Below, piece by piece: positions 21,601-31,700 of a DNA stretch of 64,000 nucleotides; position 1 is the stretch's first letter; each line of letters starts with the position of its first letter. The DNA lies in assembly GCA_034401795.1 (NCBI GenBank), contig CM067373.1, forward strand, positions 35,933,443-35,997,442, written 5' to 3'. This DNA comes from Chaetoderma sp. LZ-2023a. Its lineage: Eukaryota; Mollusca; Caudofoveata; Chaetodermatida; Chaetodermatidae. A program made the translations under genes and the position numbers. The notes beneath the pieces are model-generated. The model ran no database searches. It had not been told where the DNA came from and saw only the letters and a program-made list of their open reading frames with translations.

Positions 21601-21950
21601 TCGAGCATTGGGGCAAACCCAACGTGGACTTGTTCGCCACAAAGGAAAATGCTCAAATCATGACATATGTCTCGCCGATTACAGATCCAAATGCCGTCGA
21701 TACAGACGCTCTGGCGATAAGCTGGAGAGGGATGCACGCTTACGCGTACCCACCCACCATTCTTCTACCGAAGGTTTTGGTGAAGGTCAGGGAGGAACCG
21801 TGTCTGGTCCTGCTAATAGCGCCGTATTGGCCGAGCACGGCGTGGTTCACGGATCTTCTAGATCTGCTGGTGGAAAATCCTGTGCAGTTGCCCGAGATTC
21901 CGAACATAATCTCCCAGGCCAAGGGATGCTTCCTACACGAGTGTCCCGAA
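21601..21950 (+). pseudogene. DIRS spacer domain between RNase H and recombinase
   Basis: Continues in the RNase H frame: PNVDLFATKENAQ, AVDTDALAISW, YAYPPTILLPKVLVKV, LLIAPYWPSTAWF. This block is conserved between RNase H and the recombinase in DIRS-like elements. In some it is annotated as a methyltransferase-like region, but no methyltransferase motif is clear to me here. Confidence 0.6.
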
Positions 21951-22977
21951 ATGTTCAATGACTGCGTGGATGTTATCAAACAACGTTCCACGTCGGAAGG
22001 TTTTTCTCGACAGGCTGCTGATTTCATCGCGGCTGCGAGAAGGAGGTCAACCTTCAAGTCATATAACAACAAGGTTAACAGATTTGCAGACTGGTGTGAA
22101 GAAAAGGGTATTGATACCTTTCAATCCACTATCAGCAAATAGCAGACTTTCTCTGTGAGCTGTTCTTTTGAGGACTAGCTCCCGTCACAGTTGCTGGATA
22201 CAAGTCAGCTTTGGCATCAGTTATCCCTTGTCTAGCCAACAGGGATAGTCCAGAGGTGGCCCAGTTAAATGTGATGTTGAAGGGAATGAGCAATCTCCGA
22301 CCGAGACAACCGGTAGTCATTCCAGCCTGGAGTCTATCTTTAGTGCTTAATGTACTGGCCAAGCACCCTTTCGAACCGTTGCGTTCGGCTAGTCTAAAGC
22401 ATTTGACTCTAAAGGCGGTCTTTCTATTGGCAGCTTCCTCAGCTAGAAGGCGCAGTGAGATCCATGCGCTTTCGGCAGAGAGGAACCGATTTATTGTTTC
22501 TGGAGAAGGTCTGCGTCTTCTGCCAAGAGCAGAGGTTATGTCAAAGAACCAATCTTTGAGATATCCCGGCAAACCGATCATTATACCGAAGTTAACTAGG
22601 TTTGATCGTGATGCCAGTGCCCGGTCCGTGCTTTGACTAAGTACAAGAAACGGACTGACTCGTTACGGTCGAACGATAGACATCTGTGGATCTGCCATAA
22701 AAAGTCTTATGGCGCCGCATCCATGGATACTATCTCTCGTTGGGTGGTCGAATGCATTCAGACTACTCAGGAGATGGCGACTGGGCACCAGGTGCAAGGC
22801 GTAAGGGCAGACAAGGTCAGAGGAATAGCCGCCTCGACCGCCCTTTACAATGGTGTTCCGTTATAGGACATCATGGCCGTTGCACAATGGCACTGTGAGT
22901 CCTCATTCACGGATTACTATATGAGGGATGTGTCAGACTCAGCCAATCCACTTGCTTTAGCTGTTTTGAAACGATAG
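21951..22977 (+). pseudogene. DIRS tyrosine recombinase, interrupted
   Basis: The N-terminal core-binding part (AARRRSTFKSYNNKVNRFADW) runs to a TAG at 22141. The catalytic domain continues in another frame with LAASSARRRSEIHAL (first catalytic Arg, about 22438-22470). After a stop near 22637 comes GHQVQGV (about 22783), then VRGIAAS (second Arg region). A TAG interrupts just before DIMAVAQW, and the nucleophile region is TDYYMRDV (about 22912-22932). The Arg, His/Arg and Tyr elements can all be seen, but at least four lesions prevent a product. It would join the circular DNA intermediate to the target. Confidence 0.85.
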
Positions 22978-23476
22978 TTAGTGACCACACTGCTTTTCAC
23001 CCTTTTCTCACTTCGGTAAGAAAAGAACCTAAAGCAGGCATGGTCAGGCGAGAGGATGTCAACCAGATTGTGTCACTGATGGCCGAACCGGTGAATGGTT
23101 GGAGGCGGTACGTCTGAAGTCCAATTATCATAAGGTAATTCAATAGTGAGAGTTTTTTGTATTATGGATATGTATCATGTTCATTCATCTTATATATTCA
23201 TGCTCATTCCCAGGCTAATACATGGAGTATGCAGGGAGCAGTTAACCCTCTTGGCATATTTGTGTTTTCAGGCGAGATACATGTTCGTTAGTTCTCTCCC
23301 TTTTCTTAGGAGGAAAAAGGGGGGAGGACTGTGACGCGAATGTGATTCGGTTCCGTGAACTTGACGGTCCTTTTAGGTCTCCGTTAGTCAAGTTTGAAGT
23401 CTAAAATCTTTCTCCAAGGGGAAAAATTAGCATTTATGGCTTGCCCCTTCCCACTAGGTTACTGATCAAATCTGGT

Positions 23477-23562
23477 GTATATCAGAAGTAACAGAATGGT
23501 GAGTATTGATCGAAGGAGAATGCAGGAAATGTCAATTTCCCTTTCTCCGAGATCTAACAATA
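23477..23562 (+). repeat. DIRS internal complementary region
   Basis: 23477-23520 is the reverse complement of the element's left terminus (about 16819-16862). 23521-23562 is the reverse complement of its right terminus (23739-23783). The two halves meet exactly where the circle junction would be, as expected for the template that restores the ends during DIRS replication. Confidence 0.88.
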
Positions 23563-23589
23563 CAAGCCATAGTTTTCTCTTGTTTGGTG

Positions 23590-23745
23590 GCTATGCAAAC
23601 AATATGAGCTCTATGGTAAACGGGTACTCGGCAGTTGGGAGCCGAGTACCCGGTTCCCAGGAGTCGGTAAAGCTTTCTAAGTCTATAATCCTAGAGCCGC
23701 TGTCAGGGCCAGCTGTATATCAGAAGTAATAGAATGGTGAGTATT
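23590..23745 (-). repeat. DIRS right inverted terminal repeat
   Basis: Reverse complement of 16831-17010 without the ~22-bp duplication; the few differences include TAATAG against TAACAG near 23730. Confidence 0.92.
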
Positions 23746-23788
23746 GTTAGATCTCGGAGAAAGGGAAATTGACATTTCCTGCATTCTC

Positions 23789-24590
23789 TTTTGATAATTG
23801 GATGGAGAATTTGAATAGAGGCAAATTTATATATTTTTATGAGAAATGAAATTGTATTGGCTATATTAATCTGATACTTTATGTAACTACGTAATAGAAT
23901 TAGCACACACGCTCTATGGAATTCTATATCTATGAAACAGTCTGCCAAGATTATCTAATCTTGTTAATGAGCATTTTTCGCCCTCTTATAGCGTTGGATT
24001 AATAGAATGGTAATGTTAACACTATGCGAGAATCCTGGAAGTTTGTTTGTTTATGATAGCTACAGATATGCAATTAAACTATATAAATATACCGATGTAA
24101 ATCGGAAATCATCCGTTCAAAGCGTGAGAAATTCAAAATAATCTTTATATTCTAATATAATAAGTCTTTACCGAAATATTGTAACATGAATTTCGTGATA
24201 ATATATATTTCTGTGATTACGGTATTAGATTTTGTGCACAGTGAATTTCAGTCTGTTTTCCGATTTTGGTGTCTAAATATGGAAAATAATCACCAAACTT
24301 CGTGGAAGCGCTCAGCGCAACCTGATAATGCTGCAATACCAATAAAAAACCAGTTCAAAAGACGTGTATAAGCGAGAATATACAGAACGATGACTGGTTT
24401 TAAAGAGCAAGGAAAAGGTGATACATACATGTACAGGCGCATTGCAAATCAATAAAAAAAATTCTATCCAAAAATATAATGGTAAATTAACTCACACAAC
24501 ATTAGATAACTATATATACATTCCTCAAGAGTGTTTGAAACTACTGAAAACCATGTATTTTCACCTGAAGCTACTGATTGCTTTAACTGG
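23789..24590. other. AT-rich flank, no recognised gene
   Basis: The open frames are short. One of them (24279-24371) is listed separately as a weak candidate first exon of the downstream gene. Confidence 0.4.
24279..24371 (+). CDS. Weak candidate first coding exon of the hnRNP L gene
   Basis: An ATG at 24279 opens a 30-codon frame with a basic end (QFKRRV). CAAAAGACGT|GTATAAG at 24359-24375 could serve as a donor and would leave phase 0, which matches the phase-0 start of the exon at 25600. hnRNP L proteins have a short, variable N-terminal region before the first RRM, often with basic clusters, so the content is not decisive. No promoter motif supports it. The true first exon may lie elsewhere. 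Confidence 0.2.
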   Translation: MENNHQTSWKRSAQPDNAAIPIKNQFKRRV

Positions 24591-24595
24591 GGGTT

Positions 24596-24785
24596 GGCAG
24601 CTCTGGGGGACCCATGATTCAGGGTCCCTGCTATTGAGCACATGCTCACTGATTGTTCTTAGCTGGGGACCCTTAATTGGCTAGGGACCCTTGATTAGCT
24701 GGGGACCCTTGATTCAGCTCCCTGCTACTGGGCATGTGCGTGCACATGGTCACCGATTGTTCTTAGCGAGCAGTAGCCAATCGGG
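24596..24785. repeat. Dispersed repeat right of the DIRS element
   Basis: Contains three GGGGACCCTTGATTAGCT-like units in tandem (24660-24718) between two copies of ACTGATTGTTCTTAGC or CCGATTGTTCTTAGC. The same motifs appear at 16376-16490 on the other side of the DIRS element. Confidence 0.6.
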
Positions 24786-25059
24786 GGGGGGCTAGAAGTG
24801 GTGACGTGGCTATCACGTGAACAGCGCATTCCCCATTCATTTAATGTATACACACGATTACAATGACAAAGCAATATTTTGAAGATAATTTAAGTGAGCC
24901 ATTTAACGATAACTCAGCCATTTCTGGTGCGATTTTAAAAAGGAAATAAGTTTTGAAATCCTCATTTCATTCCAGTCCTGATTGGTACCAAGAACTACGA
25001 GAATAGTAGGATTTGAAGAAATTACCAGTACCAACTCGGTACACTATAGGCATACACTC

Positions 25060-25330
25060 TCCCAATACTGACACATGTTCCCAGGGAAGCTCTGGCATGC
25101 GCGCTCTAACAGACTTAGCCGTTTTAACAAAACCGCTACTATAGGGCGTTATACACGCGTACTATCCTACTCCAGGGTTTGTGGTGGTCATGCTTGGAAC
25201 ATACCCGGAGCGGGTGTCCCGTACCCAGCCTAGCTGGGACGGTTCGTACCCGTCCAGTCGATCCGTGCTACACGTTACCAGATTTCGTAACTAACAATCG
25301 TAACCTGTCCTTAAATTTTCTGCACTAAAA
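25060..25330 (+). promoter_or_regulatory. CpG-richer stretch upstream of the first placed exon
   Basis: CpG density rises compared with the AT-rich surroundings (GCGCGC, ACGCGTAC, CCCGTACCC). It could be part of the 5' UTR or promoter of the downstream gene, but no TATA box or initiator was identified and repeats are not excluded. Confidence 0.25.
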
Positions 25331-25599
25331 TCCCTCCTCGAGGTAAAGTTACATCGTAGTTTAAAAAGGTTATTGTATTCGCATATAATTTAGATGTTTA
25401 ACGTCTGAAATCAATGGTCATATCCGATTTTACTGAATTAATCTCACTTAAAATTTTTTGTGTGTATGTCGTGATTCGGAAAACGTGTCGTGTATCGTAT
25501 CGTGGGGAAAGTTCAAGTCTGATCGAGGTGGTGTTGGATCTGAAAATGAATATATTTTGTTTAAATTGTGATTTCATATATGTATGTGTTATATTTTAG

Positions 25600-25718
25600 G
25601 AGTCACATGAGGATCCGCACAAGCCTTCACCATCATGTGTTGTTCATGTGAGAGGTTTATCAGAAGCAGCTGTGGAGGCCCACATTATCGATGCAGTACA
25701 GCATTTTGGTGCAATCAG
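25600..25718 (+). CDS. HNRNPL-like: hnRNP L exon: start of RRM1
   Basis: Acceptor TATTTTAG|GAG, donor CAATCAG|GTACCT. Begins in phase 0 with ESHEDPHKPSPS, matching the DPHK lead-in of hnRNP L, then RNP2-like VVHVRGL and the first helix (EAHIIDAVQHFGAI). It ends two bases into a Ser codon. Confidence 0.93.
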
Positions 25719-28700
25719 GTACCTATACTTATTTTATCTTCCTTTTTCGGTTTCCAGCCAACTGTCCACAATTCCTTGTGGTTGTTACGGTTTAACGTTA
25801 ACCGGCACTGACAGTACATTGTCCGGTTAACGTTAAACAGTAGTAAGGAGAACTGCACAAGGAATTGTGGGAAGTTAGCTGGAGACCGAATTATCATGGT
25901 TGGTGCTACAGCTTTTGACTTAGACTTGAGGAATTTTGTCTTGTGTGCGAAGCAGAAGAGAGAGTCATATGTGTCACTTAAACGACAGCTTCAGCATTAA
26001 GTTTTGCGTTTAACTAATCACTTTGGCGTATATTTCGATGTTGTTGGAAACTGAGCTTGCACAAATGGTTTCTTAAAATATATGTATACTGGTAGGAATT
26101 AGCACACTGTCATTGAGCTCAATGACTTTGGTTTTTAATTCCACAGAATTCTTTCATGTTCAGTCAAATGTGCTATTCTTGCTCCCATTTAGATCTATTC
26201 GTTAGCACAATGTAAAACAAGGGGTTTAATTTTAATCAGTCATTTTAAAATTGCTTAAGTTTTGCGACACGCTACCACACGCACACATGTTCTGACATGT
26301 CTAATTAGACATGTAATGTGTAATTTGCGTTCATCAGTCATACATTCAGTTATTTCTCGCCTACATAAGGTACTCTTCTCATGTATTGCAGCTGTGTCGT
26401 TATGATGCCAAGGAAGAGACAGGCATTAGTTGAATTTGAGGTATGTTTCGTTTGTACTAATTGAGAAATTTTTCTCCAGATTACCAAGACAGAGGTATAT
26501 GGTGTCCGTGCCATGTATTAAACCTGAATGTTGTGTGATGTTTATTGATTGTCATTTTACTTTAATTATAATTTTATACATTTTCTTTTTAAGACATAAT
26601 TTTAAAGACAAAAACTATACATGAAAGCTGTTGAACCTTTTGAAACTAATTTGACTGGAAGCTGTTTTGCTGCCGTAACAACACCAGCTACATCTCAAAT
26701 TAGCTTCAAGCTATTCAATATAATATTTGTTGCATAAATAATTTGCCATTTCTGGTGTGTAGGAGATAACGAGTGTAAAGTTTGTTCAGCGATATCTTGA
26801 TCTTTATGAGAAGCAGAAACTTTGAATCAGGTTTTCAATATAATTATTCAGACTTCTACTGTATGGACAGTATGTGATACTTTGCTTCATAGTGCACCAC
26901 TAGCAACTAGTCTAAGTTTATAAAATAACTGGAATATAATCCATTAATAGTATTCAATGGTGTTAAAATTGAGGTTGGATGTTAAATTTATCTGATTTGT
27001 GAATTTTGCCTTTCCAGCAGTTTTACTGGATGCCTAGGTAGTTGATATGATAGACATTCAGGGTCAAGTTCGACTCCTAACCAAAGTTAGCTATAGCTAA
27101 CTAAGAGTACCAGTCGAATTTCAAATAGTTAACTAGCTAGTCAACTATAGTCAACCGAGCACCCGATCTCGGTTCAGATGGTTAGTCCGATATTTGCGTA
27201 AATTTCAAAATGGCTGACACCGATCGCTTGCCACGAATAAATGCATATAAAAGTGTAAATAGTTCATTAAATAACTTAGCTTTGATGAAATCATGCTTTC
27301 CCATTGTATGTCGATGTTCCCAGCCCATATTCCTTCCCACTTTATGCCATATGGGCGCTTTTTGACGTCTTAGCGGACAAAAATAACCCATTTTCGTAGC
27401 TCATTAAAACAGACGATAGAAATGGTTAATGGAGACTGGTACCTGGCTCCAAATTTTCTGCAATAGTAATTGAATAGGGAACCGGGTACCAGCGAACTAT
27501 AGTCGCCTAAAATCAAGTTCGACTGGGCATAGCAACTGCGCATGATCAGTAAACCATGAAACTGACTATGGTTAGCAAGTCGAACTTGACCTTAGTTCCA
27601 TTGTATTGTGTTTAACATTTGTGTTACAAATGACATCTGCATCCCTCATTAATACTTTAATGAACTATACAAGGGTCTTGAGGGAGGTCCTTTGTCAGCT
27701 AAGAGAAACATACTTTGAAAATTTACGGTACAACTGGAATGAGTGCCTCGAACATCGAGCCACTAATTTCAGTGGGATGTTAATCGAGTAAAGAGTTGAG
27801 TTTTGTTGTCATATTTTAACAAGTTAATGGTTAAGTTTCTGACAATTGTTTTTCTAGGATCTTAATGGAGCACGTAACTGTGTCAACTTCTCTCAGGTGA
27901 GTACAACATGTTAGCCTGGATGTACAGGGCATAATTTATCTGGTATCGCATCTCAGTTTGCTACACATTAAAGGCATTTGCTATGCATTCTGCAACATGC
28001 AAAGCTATATCTGCGATGCAAAATTTGTACGGAATTGCAATTTATTATTGATTTTCTTAAGTTCTATTGTTAACCATTTCAACGACAAATTTCTGAAAAA
28101 GTAAATTCTTTACTATGTACATTTATAGCATATTCTGTTGAATATTTTGAAATTAAATTTGACTGGGAACCATTGCTGCCTAAGGCAGCAATTTAGGCAG
28201 CAATGGCTTCCAGTCAAAGTAATTCCAATATATTCAATAGCTTTCCTGTTTGTTTGCTTTGAGATTGAGATACAAGGAATTTGTCCGTGAAAGAGTTAAT
28301 TTATAAACATTTTTGCCAACAACTATACAATTTATAATTTGTGTAGCAATACATGCTATGCAAATATCAAATTCTAAATTATGCCCTGCATGTAACACTA
28401 TATAGATCAGGCTCTGTGTGAATAGAAATTATAGAATGACGGGATTCAATTTCTCGCTCAAGTATATGATGTAATAATCAATTACATCACATGTAAGCTG
28501 ATGTCACAATCATAATGAGTATTATGACATTATTTTCTGTAATGAAGCGTGAAAGGGCTGTCAAGTTTATGAATTGTATTGTGCAATTTAATAAAAATTC
28601 TATTAAACATTTTGAACCTAATTTTACTGGGAGCTGAGTTCCCAGTCAAATTAGTATCAAAATATTCAAATGCTTACCTGTATAGTTAGTAACTTTGAAA

Positions 28701-31700
28701 TATGCATTCTTGTTCGAGGTATATAAGTTGATTCTAACACGTACAAATTTGTCGGAGCTTATCTTGAAATGTGCACAGCTAGAAATGGATCCCTATTTTA
28801 TTCTGTCATATGTGTTAAATGTGAAAGTAAATGAACTGAAGTGGCAGTTGATGCTTATAGCAACAACAGCATCTAGTGCCTTCAACTATGCAGTTGTTAA
28901 ACTTATCCAGTCATGTCATGAGTTTAGCGCCGCTATGAGAAATTGAGATTTTCCTGACCAAATGTGAGGATTAATGTCTTAATAGAGCCCTAATTAAGAA
29001 GCCTCTAAGAAGTAACAATCTGCAGCGTGCAATAAGCAGGTCAACTTACCCTAGGAGGTAAATTATATCGAACATATCGAACAATTTTGAAATTGCTTAT
29101 TACTAACCATTTACCACTAAAAAGTCTGAACACGGCTTATCCCCCCCCCCCCTCCTGGTCCTGGAAAATGTCCTTTTGCAGACCAAGAGAATAGTATTTT
29201 TGAAAATTACCACTAGAATAACTGGATGGGTTGATAACCAGATTGCAGTGATAAATTTTCAAAAATTGTCTTCTCTATGAGAGACAGTTATTTTCTTAAA
29301 CTAATTTTAGCAGTACAGGGTTAACATTGCTATTGGTGTGTGATGATCGCTTTAACAACAAGTACATGTACATATATTTATTTTATTTCTAGATGAACCC
29401 CATCTACATAGCTGGTGGAGGAGCATTCTTTAACTACTCAACCAGTCAGAAGATACATAGGCCTGGAACGTAAGAATAGCAACGTGTATATATAAGCATT
29501 TCTCAGCTCTTCCTCATGGAATTTGTTGTTGAGAATGCGAGGATTTGAGTGTATTTTATAGCAATTGCATTCGTTAGCAATAATTTACAAAGTCTGTACA
29601 AATTGTCATAACACATTTCTCGTTCACGCAATATTTCCTCAAAATCTTGTCGCTGTAGTTCCTACAGTTTGAGTGAGTTGGATAAAACTTGATAGGATGA
29701 CTACATGCATCACCCAAAGGTGTGCCAGGTATTGAATGTTTTTGCATCGATAATGCATGGCTGGTTGGGGTGGTGATGGGGTTGAACTGTTAGTGGTGGC
29801 TGGGTGGAAGTGACATTCGGCAAATCTTATCACTGCAATTCCCACGGTTTCAGAGAGAATTGGATGAAATTGAATAGCATATTGTTACTGTTTTGAGAAG
29901 TGTTTTACCTATGCCTGTTGAGCAATGAAAGAGAGTGAAATTGATACAACATCAGAAAACATGTGAATAGTGCTATTGGTAAATAGTCATGGCGGTTAGT
30001 TGGAGATGTTGCAATATGTCGGCCTCCAGCTGGCTTTCTCTTCTTTATTCATCAAAATATATACTTTATGGTAGCCTTTAACTGTGTTCTAATGTCACTA
30101 TTTTTGTCTGTATTTTAACAGTGATGAGCCGATGGGTGCAAATCATGTTCTGTTGTTTACAATCCTGAACCCACAGTATCCAATTACAGTTGTAAGTCTT
30201 GTGTCTATCATACACAGTACCACAAATCTCTTCTACTCAACTGATGTCCAATGCACTGTCGCAACATTTGTTGGTTGGGCACTGAAAAAACCATTACATG
30301 TTTTATATCCCACTAGTGTAATGGACCTTTCCAGTTTCTAGCCATCATATGACGTCATAATCAAGTACATGACCACTGACGTGTAAGATGACATCATAAT
30401 CAATGATGTCATAAACAATGACGGAGATAAGTTGGTCACGAACACATAATTAAAGACTGACTAAGTGGTGTTGTACAAATTGTAGGTCTATTTAATAAAC
30501 ATTATGTCAAACATTTTGAAACTAATTTGACTGGACGCTGTTGCTGCCATATACTGCAACAGCACCCAGTCAAATTTGTTTCAAAGTCTTTAACAACTTA
30601 ACTGTATAGTTTTCTGGAAATTGATAGTCAGGGAGTTTAGGGATCGATTGATTCCAACACAAGCGAGGTGTGGGTGGAGCTTAGCTAGAAGTGAATGGGG
30701 CATAGCTAAATCTGGAAAGGTCCATTAAGTCGCGCTAGTGACCCACACCACGAGCAATAGATTGCTACGCTCGGCGCCTAGCAACAGTGACGTAACAACG
30801 ACACTTGTTGCATTATTAGCTCACCTAGCCAGAATAATCGAGTGAGCTTATGCCATGGCGACCGTTCGTCGTCCGTCTGCCAACTTTGCTTGGCGAATCT
30901 TAACCAAATCTGCCTAGGCGGTTCCTAGAGAGGTATGCTCTTGAACCTCTATTCAGATTTTTGATTCGTCAATTCTTTGCTAAAAAATCTTAGATTTTAT
31001 ACAAATGTATTGGAAAGTTTCAAAACGCATCTCAGTTTCTTGACAGATTTCAACCAAACTTGGCTAGATGGATCCTATAGTGGTAGGGTATAGAATCTCT
31101 TTACCGCAAAGTGTCAAAATGCATCTCCGTAACTTTATTGAGGGATTTGGACTGAATTTTGGAATTTCTGGAATGATCCTCTCATGGTAGGCTCTAGAAC
31201 ATCTATTCAGGATTTTGTTTGGTAAATTTTTGTGGTGAAAATTTCGGAAATTTTCAAAATGATCTTAACTCCTCGGTGTATTTTATCCAAATTTGGCGGG
31301 AAGTATTCTATAGTCGTCTGCTCTAGAATTTTGGTTGGTCGCTTCTTTAACCATTTAAAACGGTACTGCGTAAATAATGTCTTGATTTCAACGAAACTTG
31401 TGTGGAGTGATCCTATGGACATGTTGGTAGGCTTCAACATACCAAACAAGAATTTTGATTGGTCAAATTCATTCGTGGCAATCTTTGATTTCAAAGGGCC
31501 TCTTGTTTAATTTGTAAATGAAATTTTAAAATTTGACCTTTCGTGTTCAAAGGGTTAAGTAACAATTGTATTAGATTTTGTACAGTACATCCCATAAATA
31601 AGTTAGGATGTTTCTAAAACCCAAACAGAAGTATGATAGTTCGTACAATTTTGAATGTGATGTAAGAAATGTTCTGTTGAATATTTTGAACTTAATTTGA

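Larger units (their letters stand above)
16819..23788 (+). mobile_element. DIRS-type tyrosine-recombinase retrotransposon, structurally complete, coding-defective
   Basis: The ~6.97-kb element is bounded by inverted terminal repeats (16831-17010 and 23590-23745). An internal complementary region at 23477-23562 matches the outer ends of both repeats, the defining DIRS-1 architecture. Internal order is Gag-like, RT, RNase H, spacer, tyrosine recombinase. DIRS elements are thought to integrate through a circular DNA intermediate using the recombinase, not a DDE integrase. The coding region has at least seven frame disruptions. Both ends share TTCTC (16819-16823 and 23784-23788), consistent with the short sequence shared at the circle junction. 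GC content rises clearly across the gag region. Confidence 0.9.
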
